From Auanema rhodensis (taxonomy: Eukaryota > Nematoda > Chromadorea > Rhabditida > Rhabditidae), in contig OZ059899.1 in the NCBI GenBank assembly GCA_964057225.1, positions 2,914,001 to 2,978,000 on the forward strand: 64,000 nt of DNA, in the 5' to 3' direction. The translations under genes and the position numbers were made by a program. Within the stretch, counting starts at the first letter, position 1, and each line of letters starts with the position of its first letter. A model generated the notes under the pieces. It was not told the origin of the DNA and did not search any database. It saw only the letters and a program-made list of their open reading frames with translations. This document shows, one piece after another, positions 39,695 through 53,658 of the stretch.

Positions 39695-41312
39695 GCAATG
39701 TTGAGTGTACATGGAAACTCAACATACACTAATGCATCATTTTTCAAACGATCATAACTAATTTTTGTATTAAGCGTTTCTCAATATAGTATAGTGCATT
39801 CGATGCGGATTTTTAAGCTGCGTCGATCTGTGTTATCAGATTTGCGCTAGCTTAAAAATGCACCGAGATATCAACTGATATAAGTTCACACTTATATCCT
39901 CGATTTTCACCCTGAAGAATTAATTTTTTCGTTGAATAACATTGTCCATCGTCTTTGCCTTGAAAAAAGAAATCTAAAAACATCTACTTTTTGCTAAATT
40001 ATTTTGAAATTTTTAGAAAAAATTTTTGTCAAAATGTTTTTGGAAGCAATGTTGAGTGTACATGGTAACTCAACATACACTAATGCATCATTTTTCAAAC
40101 GATCATAACTTATTTTTGTATTAAGCGTTTCTCAATGTAGTATAGTGCATTCGATGCGGATTTTTAAGCTGCGTCGATCTGTGTTATCAGATTTGCGCTA
40201 GCTTAAAAATGAACCGAGATATCAACTGATATAAGTTCACACTTATATCCTCGATTTTCGCCCTGAAGAATTAATTTTTTCGTTGAATAACATTGTCCAT
40301 CGTCTTTGCCTTAAAAAAAGGAATCTAAAAACATCTACTTTTTGCATAATTATTTTGAAATTTTTCGAGAAAATTTTTGTCAAAATGTTTTTGGAAGCAA
40401 TGTTGAGTGTACATGGAAACTCAACATACACTAATGCATCATTTTTCAAACGATCATAACTTATTTTTGTATTAAGCGTTTCTCAATGTAGTATAGTGCA
40501 TTCGATGCGGATTTTTAAGTTGCGTCGATCTGTGTTATCAGATTTGCGCTAGCTTAAAAATGCACCGAGATATCAACTGATATAAGTTCACACTTATATC
40601 CTCGATTTTCATCCTGAAGAATTAATTTTTTAGTTGAATAACATTGTCCATCGTCTTTGCCTTGAGAAAAGAAATCTAAAAACATCTACTTTTTGCTAAA
40701 TTATCTTGAAATTTTTCGAAAAAATTTTTGTCAAAATGTTTTTGGAAGCAATGTTGAGTGTACATGGAAACTCAACATACACTAATGCATCATTTTTCAA
40801 ACGATCATAACTAATTTTTGTATTAAGCGTTACTCAATATAGTATAGTGCATTCGATGCGGATTTTTAAGCTGCGTCGATCTGTGTTATCAGATTTGCGC
40901 TAGCTTAAAAATGCACCGAGATATCAACTGATATAAGTTCACACTTATATCTTCGATTTTCACCCTGAAGAATTAATTTTTTCGTTGAATAACATTGTCC
41001 ATCGTCTTTGCCTTAAAAAAAGGAATCTAAAAACATCTACTTTTTGCATAATTATTTTGAAATTTTTCGAGAAAATTTTTGTCAAAATGTTTTTGGAAGC
41101 AATGTTGAGTGTACATGGAAACTCAACATACACTAATGCATCATTTTTCAAACGATCATAACTAATTTTTGTATTAAGCGTTTCTCAATGTAGTATAGTG
41201 CATTCGATGCGGATTTTTAAGCTGCGTCGATCTGTGTTATCAGATTTGCGCTAGCTTAAAAATGAACCGAGATATCAACTGATATAAGTTCACACTTATA
41301 TCCTCGATTTTC
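37845..41312 (+). repeat. 3468-bp tandem duplication, copy 1
   Basis: This segment holds most of the composite array and about five further monomers, and repeats directly at 41313. The left limit lies between 37844 (ttcaccctg, versus ttcgccctg at 41312) and 37930. I noticed one difference between the copies: t at 40520 (aagttgcg) versus c at 43988. Confidence 0.85.
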
Positions 41313-44300
41313 GCCCTGAAGAATTAATTTTTTCGTTGAATAACATTGTCCATCGTCTTTGCCTTAAAAAAAGGAATCTAAAAACATCTACTTTTTGCTA
41401 AATTATTTTGAAATTTTTCGAGAAAATTTTTGTCAAAATGTTTTTGGAAGCAAAAATAACATTGTACATCGTCTTTGCCTTGAAGAATGGAATCTAAAAA
41501 CATCTACTTTTTGCTAAATTATTTTGAAATTTTTCGAAAAAATTTTTGTCAAAATGTTTTTGGAAGCAATGTTGAGTGTACATGGAAACTCAACATACAC
41601 TAATGCATCATTTTTCAAACGATCATAACTAATTTTTGTATCAAGCGTTTCTCAATGTAGTTTAGTGCATTCGATGCGGATTTTTAAGCTGCGTCGATCT
41701 GTGTTATCAGATTTGCGCTAGCTTAAAAATGCACCGAGATATCAACTGATATAAGTTCACACTTATATCCTCGATTTTCACCCTGAAGGAATAATTTTCT
41801 CGTTGAATAACATTGTCCGCGCTAGCTTAAAAATGCACCGAGATATCAACTGATATAAGTTCACACTTATATCCTCGATTTTCACCCTGAAGAATTAATT
41901 TTTTCGTTGAATAACATTGTCCATCGTCTTTGCCTTAAAAAAAGGAATCTAAAAACATCTACTTTTTGCTAAATTATTTTGAAATTTTTCGAGAAAATTT
42001 TTGTCAAAATGTTTTTGGAAGCAAAAATAACATTGTACATCGTCTTTGCCTTGAAAAATGGAATCTAAAAACATCTACTTTTTGCTAAATTATTTTGAAA
42101 TTTTTCGAAAAAATTTTTGTCAAAATGTTTTTGGAAGCAATGTTGAGTGTACATGGAAACTCAACATACACTAATGCATCATTTTTCAAACGATCATAAC
42201 TAATTTTTGTATCAAGCGTTTCTCAATGTAGTTTAGTGCATTCGATGCGGATTTTTAAGCTGCGTCGATCTGTGTTATCAGATTTGCGCTAGCTTAAAAA
42301 TGCACCGAGATATCAACTGATATAAGTTCACACTTATATCCTCGATTTTCACCCTGAAGGAATAATTTTCTCGTTGAATAACATTGTCCGCGCTAGCTTA
42401 AAAATGCACCGAGATATCAACTGATATAAGTTCACACTTATATCCTCGATTTTCACCCTGAAGAATTAATTTTTTCGTTGAATAACATTGTCCATCGTCT
42501 TTGCCTTAAAAAAAGGAATCTAAAAACATCTACTTTTTGCTAAATTATTTTGAAATTTTTCGAGAAAATTTTTGTCAAAATGTTTTTGGAAGCAAAAATA
42601 ACATTGTACATCGTCTTTGCCTTGAAAAATGGAATCTAAAAACATCTACTTTTTGCTAAATTATTTTGAAATTTTTCGAAAAAATTTTTGTCAAAATGTT
42701 TTTGGAAGCAATGTTGAGTGTACATGGAAACTCAACATACACTAATGCATCATTTTTCAAGCGATCATAACTAATTTTTGTATCAAGCGTTTCTCAATGT
42801 AGTTTAGTGCATTCGATGCGGATTTTTAAGCTGCGTCGATCTGTGTTATCAGATTTGCGCTAGCTTAAAAATGCACCGAGATATCAACTGATATAAGTTC
42901 ACACTTATATCCTCGATTTTCACCCTGAAGGAATAATTTTCTCGTTGAATAACATTGTCCGCGCTAGCTTAAAAATGCACCGAGATATCAACTGATATAA
43001 GTTCACACTTATATCCTCGATTTTCACCCTGAAGAATTAATTTTTTCGTTGAATAACATTGTCCATCGTCTTTGCCTTAAAAAAAGGAATCTAAAAACAT
43101 CTACTTTTTGCTAAATTATTTTGAAATTTTTCAAGAAAATTTTTGTCAAAATGTTTTTGGAAGCAATGTTGAGTGTACATGGAAACTCAACATACACTAA
43201 TGCATCATTTTTCAAACGATCATAACTAATTTTTGTATTAAGCGTTTCTCAATATAGTATAGTGCATTCGATGCGGATTTTTAAGCTGCGTCGATCTGTG
43301 TTATCAGATTTGCGCTAGCTTAAAAATGCACCGAGATATCAACTGATATAAGTTCACACTTATATCCTCGATTTTCACCCTGAAGAATTAATTTTTTCGT
43401 TGAATAACATTGTCCATCGTCTTTGCCTTGAAAAAAGAAATCTAAAAACATCTACTTTTTGCTAAATTATTTTGAAATTTTTAGAAAAAATTTTTGTCAA
43501 AATGTTTTTGGAAGCAATGTTGAGTGTACATGGTAACTCAACATACACTAATGCATCATTTTTCAAACGATCATAACTTATTTTTGTATTAAGCGTTTCT
43601 CAATGTAGTATAGTGCATTCGATGCGGATTTTTAAGCTGCGTCGATCTGTGTTATCAGATTTGCGCTAGCTTAAAAATGAACCGAGATATCAACTGATAT
43701 AAGTTCACACTTATATCCTCGATTTTCGCCCTGAAGAATTAATTTTTTCGTTGAATAACATTGTCCATCGTCTTTGCCTTAAAAAAAGGAATCTAAAAAC
43801 ATCTACTTTTTGCATAATTATTTTGAAATTTTTCGAGAAAATTTTTGTCAAAATGTTTTTGGAAGCAATGTTGAGTGTACATGGAAACTCAACATACACT
43901 AATGCATCATTTTTCAAACGATCATAACTTATTTTTGTATTAAGCGTTTCTCAATGTAGTATAGTGCATTCGATGCGGATTTTTAAGCTGCGTCGATCTG
44001 TGTTATCAGATTTGCGCTAGCTTAAAAATGCACCGAGATATCAACTGATATAAGTTCACACTTATATCCTCGATTTTCATCCTGAAGAATTAATTTTTTA
44101 GTTGAATAACATTGTCCATCGTCTTTGCCTTGAGAAAAGAAATCTAAAAACATCTACTTTTTGCTAAATTATCTTGAAATTTTTCGAAAAAATTTTTGTC
44201 AAAATGTTTTTGGAAGCAATGTTGAGTGTACATGGAAACTCAACATACACTAATGCATCATTTTTCAAACGATCATAACTAATTTTTGTATTAAGCGTTA

Positions 44301-44780
44301 CTCAATATAGTATAGTGCATTCGATGCGGATTTTTAAGCTGCGTCGATCTGTGTTATCAGATTTGCGCTAGCTTAAAAATGCACCGAGATATCAACTGAT
44401 ATAAGTTCACACTTATATCTTCGATTTTCACCCTGAAGAATTAATTTTTTCGTTGAATAACATTGTCCATCGTCTTTGCCTTAAAAAAAGGAATCTAAAA
44501 ACATCTACTTTTTGCATAATTATTTTGAAATTTTTCGAGAAAATTTTTGTCAAAATGTTTTTGGAAGCAATGTTGAGTGTACATGGAAACTCAACATACA
44601 CTAATGCATCATTTTTCAAACGATCATAACTAATTTTTGTATTAAGCGTTTCTCAATGTAGTATAGTGCATTCGATGCGGATTTTTAAGCTGCGTCGATC
44701 TGTGTTATCAGATTTGCGCTAGCTTAAAAATGAACCGAGATATCAACTGATATAAGTTCACACTTATATCCTCGATTTTC
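41313..44780 (+). repeat. 3468-bp tandem duplication, copy 2
   Basis: It matches copy 1 at a constant offset of 3468 (for example 40243/43711 and 40960/44428). Similarity at this offset ends by 44866, where tgcataatt replaces tgctaaatt. The length is not a multiple of 351 because three composite units are included: 3 x 571 + 5 x 351 = 3468. Confidence 0.85.
41450..43162 (+). repeat. 571-bp composite units, three copies
   Basis: Junctions fall at 41450, 42021 and 42592, each exactly 3468 bp after its partner at 37982, 38553 and 39124. The first carries cttgaagaatgg, like the 37982 unit, and the last carries caagcgatcat, like 39290. This is therefore a copy of the last three units of the first array, not an independent amplification. 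Confidence 0.9.
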
Positions 44781-45623
44781 GCCCTGAAGAATTAATTTTT
44801 TCGTTGAATAACATTGTCCATCGTCTTTGCCTTAAAAAAAGGAATCTAAAAACATCTACTTTTTGCATAATTATTTTGAAATTTTTCGAGAAAATTTTTG
44901 TCAAAATGTTTTTGGAAGCAATGTTGAGTGTACATGGAAACTCAACATACACTAATGCATCATTTTTCAAACGATCATAACTTATTTTTGTATTAAGCGT
45001 TTCTCAATGTAGTATAGTGCATTCGATGCGGATTTTTAAGCTGCGTCGATCTGTGTTATCAGATTTGCGCTAGCTTAAAAATGCACCGAGATATCAACTG
45101 ATATAAGTTCACACTTATATCCTCGATTTTCATCCTGAAGAATTAATTTTTTAGTTGAATAACATTGTCCATCGTCTTTGCCTTAAGAAAAGAAATCTAA
45201 AAACATCTACTTTTTGCTAAATTATCTTGAAATTTTTCGAAAAAATTTTTGTCAAAATGTTTTTGGAAGCAATGTTGAGTGTACATGGAAACTCAACATA
45301 CACTAATGCATCATTTTTCAAACGATCATAACTAATTTTTGTATTAAGCGTTTCTCAATGTAGTATAGTGCATTCGATGCGGATTTTTAAGCTGCGTCGA
45401 TCTGTGTTATCAGATTTGCTCTAGCTTAAAAATGCACCGAGATATCAACTGATATAAGTTCACACTTATATCCTCGATTTTCACCCTGAAGAATTAATTT
45501 TTTCGTTGAATAACATTGTCCATCGTCTTTGCCTTGAAAAAAGGAATCTAAAAACATCTACTTTTTGCTAAATTATTTTGAAATTTTTCGAAAAAATTTT
45601 TGTCAAAATGTTTTTGGAAGCAA
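43889..45623 (+). repeat. Right arm of the second inverted repeat
   Basis: This is the reverse complement of 35614-37348. The two arms enclose 6.5 kb that includes the block junction and the 3468-bp duplication. Mismatches seen include cttaagaaaag (near 45183) versus a cttgag equivalent, and ccttgaaaaaagg near 45535 versus a ccttaaaaaaagg equivalent; they cluster towards the outer end. Confidence 0.8.
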
Positions 45624-47531
45624 TGTTGAGTGTACATGGAAACTCAACATACACTAATGCATCATTTTTCAAACGATCATAACTAATTTTTGTATTAAGC
45701 GTTTCTCAATGTAGTGTAGTGCATTCGATGCGGATTTTTAAGCTGCGTCGATCTGTGTTATCAGATTTGCGCTAGCTTAAAAATGCACCGAGATATCAAC
45801 TGATATAAGTTCACACTTATATCCTCGATTTTCACCCTGAAGAATTAATTTTTTCGTTGAATAACATTGTCCATCGTCTTTGCCTTAAAAAAAGGAATCT
45901 AAAAACATCTACTTTTTGCATAATTATTTTGAAATTTTTCGAGAAAATTTTTGTCAAAATGTTTTTGGAAGCAATGTTGAGTGTACATGGAAACTCAACA
46001 TACACTAATGCATCATTTTTCAAACGATCATAACTTATTTTTGTATTAAGCGTTTCTCAATGTAGTATAGTGCATTCTATGCGGATTTTTAAGCTGCGTC
46101 GATCTGTGTTATCAGATTTGCGCTAGCTTAAAAATGCACCGAGATATCAACTGATATAAGTTCACACTTATATCCTCGATTTTCATCCTGAAGAATTGAT
46201 TTTTTAGTTGAATAACATTGTCCATCGTCTTTGCCTTGAGAAAAGAAATCTAAAAACATCTACTTTTTGCTAAATTATCTTGAAATTTTTCGAAAAAATT
46301 TTTGTCAAAATGTTTTTGGAAGCAATGTTGAGTGTACATGGAAACTCAACATACACTAATGCATCATTTTTCAAACGATCATAACTAATTTTTGTATTAA
46401 GCGTTTCTCAATATAGTATAGTGCATTCGATGCGGATTTTTAAGCTGCGTCGATCTGTGTTATCAGATTTGCTCTAGCTTAAAAATGCACCGAGATATCA
46501 ACTGATATAAGTTCACACTTATATCCTCGATTTTCACCCTGAAGAATTGATTTTTTCGTTGAATAACATTGTCCATCGTCTTTGCCTTGAAAAAAGGAAT
46601 CTAAAAACATCTACTTTTTGCTAAATTATTTTGAAATTTTTCGAAAAAATTTTTGTCAAAATGTTTTTGGAAGCAATGTTGAGTGTACATGGAAACTCAA
46701 CATACACTAATGCATCATTTTTCAAACGATCATAACTAATTTTTGTATTAAGCGTTTCTCAATATAGTATAGTGCATTCGATGCGGATTTTTAAGCTGCG
46801 TCGATCTGTGTTATCAGATTTGCGCTAGCTTAAAAATGCACCGAGATATCAACTGATATAAGTTCACACTTATATCCTCGATTTTCACCCTGAAGAATTG
46901 TTTTTTTCGTCGAATAACATTGTCCATCGTCTTTGCCTTGAAAAATGGAATCTAAAAACATCTACTTTTTGCTAAATTATTTTGAAATTTTTCGAAAAAA
47001 TTTTTGTCAAAATGTTTTTGGAAGCAATGTTGAGTGTACATGGAAACTCAACATACACTAATGCATCATTTTTCAAACGATCATAACTAATTTTTGTATT
47101 AAGCGTTTCTCAATATAGTATAGTGCATTCGATGCGGATTTTTAAGCTGCGTCGATCTGTGTTATCAGATTTGCGCTAGCTTAAAAATGCACCGAGATAT
47201 CAACTGATATAAGTTCACACTTATATCCTCGATTTTCACCCTGAAGAATTGTTTTTTTCGTCGAATAACATTGTCCATCGTCTTTGCCTTGAAAAATGGA
47301 ATCTAAAAACATCTACTTTTTGCTAAATTATTTTGAAATTTTTCGAAAAAATTTTTGTCAAAATGTTTTTGGAAGCAATGTTGAGTGTACATGGAAACTC
47401 AACATACACTAATGCATCATTTTTCAAACGATCATAACTAATTTTTGTATTAAGCGTTTCTCAATGTAGTATAGTGCATTCGATGCGGATTTTTAAGCTG
47501 CGTCGATCTGTGTTATCAGATTTGCGCTAGC
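45624..47531 (+). repeat. Mixed full-length monomers
   Basis: About five and a half 351-bp monomers that link the rearranged region to the homogeneous right part. Two neighbours (about 46830 and 47181 onward) share gaattgtttttttcgtcg and look like a recent single-monomer duplication. Markers of the 35-45 kb types (catcctgaag, cttgagaaaag, aacttattt) end here, at about 46.25 kb. Confidence 0.7.
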
Positions 47532-50499
47532 TTAAAAATGCACCGAGATATCAACTGATATAAGTTCACACATATATACCCGATTTTCACCCTGAAGAAT
47601 TAATTTTTTCGTTGAATAACATTGTCCATCGTTTTTGCCTTGAAAAAAGGAATCTAAAAACATCTACTTTTTGCTAAATTATTTTGAAATGTTTCGAAAA
47701 AATTTTTGTCAAAATGTTTTTGGAAGCAATGTTGAGTGTACATGGAAACTCAACATACACTAATGCATCATTTTTCAAACGATCATAACTAATTTTTGTA
47801 TTAAGCGTTTCTCAATGTAGTATAGTGCATTCGATGCGGATTTTTAAGCTGCGTCGATCTGTGTTATCAGATTTGCGCTAGCTTAAAAATGCACCGAGAT
47901 ATCAACTGATATAAGTTCACACATATATACCCGATTTTCACCCTGAAGAATTAATTTTTTCGTTGAATAACATTGTCCATCGTTTTTGCCTTGAAAAAAG
48001 GAATCTAAAAACATCTACTTTTTGCTAAATTATTTTGAAATGTTTCGAAAAAATTTTTGTCAAAATGTTTTTGGAAGCAATGTTGAGTGTACATGGAAAC
48101 TCAACATACACTAATGCATCATTTTTCAAACGATCATAACTAATTTTTGTATTAAGCGTTTCTCAATGTAGTATAGTGCATTCGATGCGGATTTTTAAGC
48201 TGCGTCGATCTGTGTTATCAGATTTGCGCTAGCTTAAAAATGCACCGAGATATCAACTGATATAAGTTCACACATATATACCCGATTTTCACCCTGAAGA
48301 ATTAATTTTTTCGTTGAATAACATTGTCCATCGTTTTTGCCTTGAAAAAAGGAATCTAAAAACATCTACTTTTTGCTAAATTATTTTGAAATTTTTCGAA
48401 AAAATTTTTGTCAAAATGTTTTTGGAAGCAATGTTGAGTGTACATGGAAACTCAACATACACTAATGCATCATTTTTCAAACGATCATAACTAATTTTTG
48501 TATTAAGCGTTTCTCAATGTAGTATAGTGCATTCGATGCGGATTTTTAAGCTGCGTCGATCTGTGTTATCAGATTTGCGCTAGCTTAAAAATGCACCGAG
48601 ATATCAACTGATATAAGTTCACACTTATATCCTCGATTTTCACCCTGAAGAAATAATTTTTTCGTTGAATAACATTGTCCATCGTCTTTGCCTTGAAAAA
48701 TGGAATCTAAAAACATCTACTTTTTGCTAAATTATTTTGAAATTTTTCGAAAACATTTTTGTCAAAATGTTTTTGGAAGCAATGTTGAGTGTACATGGAA
48801 ACTCAACATACACTAATGCATCATTTTTCAAACGATCATAACTAATTTTTGTATTAAGCGTTTCTCAATGTAGTATAGTGCATTCGATGCGGATTTTTAA
48901 GCTGCGTCGATCTGTGTTATCAGATTTGCGCTAGCTTAAAAATGCACCGAGATATCAACTGATATAAGTTCACACTTATATCCTCGATTTTCACCCTGAA
49001 GAAATAATTTTTTCGTTGAATAACATTGTCCATCGTCTTTGCCTTGAAAAAAGGAATCTAAAAACATCTACTTTTTGCTAAATTATTCTGAAATTTTTCG
49101 AAAAAATTTTTGTCAAAATGTTTTTGGAAGCAATGTTGAGTGTACATGGAAACTCAACATACACTAATGCATCATTTTTCAAACGATCATAACTAATTTT
49201 TGTATTAAGCGTTTCTCAATGTAGTATAGTGCATTCGATGCGGATTTTTAAGCTGCGTCGATCTGTGTTATCAGATTTGCGCTAGCTTAAAAATGCACCG
49301 AGATATCAACTGATATAAGTTCACACATATATACCCGATTTTCACCCTGAAGAATTAATTTTTTCGTTGAATAACATTGTCCATCGTTTTTGCCTTGAAA
49401 AAAGGAATCTAAAAACATCTACTTTTTGCTAAATTATTTTGAAATGTTTCGAAAAAATTTTTGTCAAAATGTTTTTGGAAGCAATGTTGAGTGTACATGG
49501 AAACTCAACATACACTAATGCATCATTTTTCAAACGATCATAACTAATTTTTGTATTAAGCGTTTCTCAATGTAGTATAGTGCATTCGATGCGGATTTTT
49601 AAGCTGCGTCGATCTGTGTTATCAGATTTGCGCTAGCTTAAAAATGCACCGAGATATCAACTGATATAAGTTCACACTTATATCCTCGATTTTCACCCTG
49701 AAGAAATAATTTTTTCGTTGAATAACATTGTCCATCGTCTTTGCCTTGAAAAAAGGAATCTAAAAACATCTACTTTTTGCTAAATTATTCTGAAATTTTT
49801 CGAAAAAATTTTTGTCAAAATGTTTTTGGAAGCAATGTTGAGTGTACATGGAAACTCAACATACACTAATGCATCATTTTTCAAACGATCATAACTAATT
49901 TTTGTATTAAGCGTTTCTCAATGTAGTATAGTGCATTCGATGCGGATTTTTAAGCTGCGTCGATCTGTGTTATCAGATTTGCGCTAGCTTAAAAATGCAC
50001 CGAGATATCAACTGATATAAGTTCACACTTATATCCTCGATTTTCACCCTGAAGAAATAATTTTTTCGTTGAATAACATTGTCCATCGTCTTTGCCTTGA
50101 AAAAGGGAATCTAAAAACATCTACTTTTTGCTAAATTATTCTGAAATTTTTCGAAAAAATTTTTGTCAAAATGTTTTTGGAAGCAATGTTGAGTGTACAT
50201 GGAAACTCAACATACACTAATGCATCATTTTTCAAACGATCATAACTAATTTTTGTATTAAGCGTTTCTCAATGTAGTATAGTGCATTCGATGCGGATTT
50301 TTAAGCTGCGTCGATCTGTGTTATCAGATTTGCGCTAGCTTAAAAATGCACCGAGATATCAACTGATATAAGTTCACACATATATACCCGATTTTCACCC
50401 TGAAGAATTAATTTTTTCGTTGAATAACATTGTCCATCGTTTTTGCCTTGAAAAAAGGAATCTAAAAACATCTACTTTTTGCTAAATTATTTTGAAATG

Positions 50500-53400
50500 T
50501 TTCGAAAAAATTTTTGTCAAAATGTTTTTGGAAGCAATGTTGAGTGTACATGGAAACTCAACATACACTAATGCATCATTTTTCAAACGATCATAACTAA
50601 TTTTTGTATTAAGCGTTTCTCAATGTAGTATAGTGCATTCGATGCGGATTTTTAAGCTGCGTCGATCTGTGTTATCAGATTTGCGCTAGCTTAAAAATGC
50701 ACCGAGATATCAACTGATATAAGTTCACACATATATACCCGATTTTCACCCTGAAGAATTAATTTTTTCGTTGAATAACATTGTCCATCGTTTTTGCCTT
50801 GAAAAAAGGAATCTAAAAACATCTACTTTTTGCTAAATTATTTTGAAATGTTTCGAAAAAATTTTTGTCAAAATGTTTTTGGAAGCAATGTTGAGTGTAC
50901 ATGGAAACTCAACATACACTAATGCATCATTTTTCAAACGATCATAACTAATTTTTGTATTAAGCGTTTCTCAATGTAGTATAGTGCATTCGATGCGGAT
51001 TTTTAAGCTGCGTCGATCTGTGTTATCAGATTTGCGCTAGCTTAAAAATGCACCGAGATATCAACTGATATAAGTTCACACTTATATCCTCGATTTTCAC
51101 CCTGAAGAAATAATTTTTTCGTTGAATAACATTGTCCATCGTCTTTGCCTTGAAAAAAGGAATCTAAAAACATCTACTTTTTGCTAAATTATTTTGAAAT
51201 TTTTCGAAAAAATTTTTGTCAAAATGTTTTTGGAAGCAATGTTGAGTGTACATGGAAACTCAACATACACTAATGCATCATTTTTCAAACGATCATAACT
51301 AATTTTTGTATTAAGCGTTTCTCAATGTAGTATAGTGCATTCGATGCGGATTTTTAAGCTGCGTCGATCTGTGTTATCAGATTTGCGCTAGCTTAAAAAT
51401 GCACCGAGATATCAACTGATATAAGTTCACACATATATACCCGATTTTCACCCTGAAGAATTAATTTTTTCGTTGAATAACATTGTCCATCGTTTTTGCC
51501 TTGAAAAAAGGAATCTAAAAACATCTACTTTTTGCTAAATTATTTTGAAATGTTTCGAAAAAATTTTTGTCAAAATGTTTTTGGAAGCAATGTTGAGTGT
51601 ACATGGAAACTCAACATACACTAATGCATCATTTTTCAAACGATCATAACTAATTTTTGTATTAAGCGTTTCTCAATGTAGTATAGTGCATTCGATGCGG
51701 ATTTTTAAGCTGCGTCGATCTGTGTTATCAGATTTGCGCTAGCTTAAAAATGCACCGAGATATCAACTGATATAAGTTCACACTTATATCCTCGATTTTC
51801 ACCCTGAAGAAATAATTTTTTCGTTGAATAACATTGTCCATCGTCTTTGCCTTGAAAAAAGGAATCTAAAAACATCTACTTTTTGCTAAATTATTTTGAA
51901 ATTTTTCGAAAAAATTTTTGTCAAAATGTTTTTGGAAGCAATGTTGAGTGTACATGGAAACTCAACATACACTAATGCATCATTTTTCAAACGATCATAA
52001 CTAATTTTTGTATTAAGCGTTTCTCAATGTAGTATAGTGCATTCGATGCGGATTTTTAAGCTGCGTCGATCTGTGTTATCAGATTTGCGCTAGCTTAAAA
52101 ATGCACCGAGATATCAACTGATATAAGTTCACACTTATATCCTCGATTTTCACCCTGAAGAAATAATTTTTTCGTTGAATAACATTGTCCATCGTCTTTG
52201 CCTTGAAAAAAGGAATCTAAAAACATCTACTTTTTGCTAAATTATTCTGAAATTTTTCGAAAAAATTTTTGTCAAAATGTTTTTGGAAGCAATGTTGAGT
52301 GTACATGGAAACTCAACATACACTAATGCATCATTTTTCAAACGATCATAACTAATTTTTGTATTAAGCGTTTCTCAATGTAGTATAGTGCATTCGATGC
52401 GGATTTTTAAGCTGCGTCGATCTGTGTTATCAGATTTGCGCTAGCTTAAAAATGCACCGAGATATCAACTGATATAAGTTCACACTTATATCCTCGATTT
52501 TCACCCTGAAGAATTAATTTTTTCGTTGAATAACATTGTCCATCGTCTTTGCCTCGAAAAATGGAATCTTAAAACATCTACTTTTTGCTAAATTATTTTG
52601 AAATTTTTCGAAAAAATTTTTGTCAAAATGTTTTTGGAAGCAATGTTGAGTGTACATGGAAACTCAACACACACTAATGCATCATTTTTCAAACGATCAT
52701 AACTAATTTTTGTATTAAGCGTTTCTCAATGTAGTATAGTGCATTCGATGCGGATTTTTAAGCTGCGTCGATCTGTGTTATCAGATTTGCGCTAGCTTAA
52801 AAATGCACCGAGATATCAACTGATATAAGTTCACACTTATATCCTCGATTTTCACCCTGAAGAATTAATTTTTTCGTTGAATAACATTGTCCATCGTCTT
52901 TGCCTCGAAAAATGGAATCTTAAAACATCTACTTTTTGCTAAATTATTTTGAAATTTTTCGAAAAAATTTTTGTCAAAATGTTTTTGGAAGCAATGTTGA
53001 GTGTACATGGAAACTCAACATACACTAATGCATCATTTTTCAAACGATCATAACTAATTTTTGTATTAAGCGTTTCTCAATGTAGTATAGTGCATTCGAT
53101 GCGGATTTTTAAGCTGCGTCGATCTGTGTTATCAGATTTGCGCTAGCTTAAAAATGCACCGAGATATCAACTGATATAAGTTCACACATATATACCCGAT
53201 TTTCACCCTGAAGAATTAATTTTTTCGTTGAATAACATTGTCCATCGTTTTTGCCTTGAAAAAAGGAATCTAAAAACATCTACTTTTTGCTAAATTATTT
53301 TGAAATGTTTCGAAAAAATTTTTGTCAAAATGTTTTTGGAAGCAATGTTGAGTGTACATGGAAACTCAACATACACTAATGCATCATTTTTCAAACGATC

Positions 53401-53658
53401 ATAACTAATTTTTGTATTAAGCGTTTCTCAATGTAGTATAGTGCATTCGATGCGGATTTTTAAGCTGCGTCGATCTGTGTTATCAGATTTGCGCTAGCTT
53501 AAAAATGCACCGAGATATCAACTGATATAAGTTCACACTTATATCCTCGATTTTCACCCTGAAGAAATAATTTTTTCGTTGAATAACATTGTCCATCGTC
53601 TTTGCCTTGAAAAAAGGAATCTAAAAACATCTACTTTTTGCTAAATTATTTTGAAATT
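50500..53658 (+). repeat. 3159-bp (9-monomer) tandem duplication, copy 1
   Basis: The order of standard, catatata-type and cctcgaaaaatggaatctta-type monomers repeats 3159 bp later. The pair of cctcg monomers at about 52484/52835 returns at about 55643/55994, including the rare caacacacac at 52662/55821. Matching begins just after 50499 (g, versus t at 53658). Confidence 0.85.

Noticed and set aside
11639-46023. About 25 short open frames (63-68 codons) on both strands, two recurring protein sequences
   Set aside because: They are the same two satellite frames repeated. Each exists or not according to single substitutions in the monomer, switches strand exactly with array orientation, and shows no recognisable domain. 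I do not annotate them as genes.
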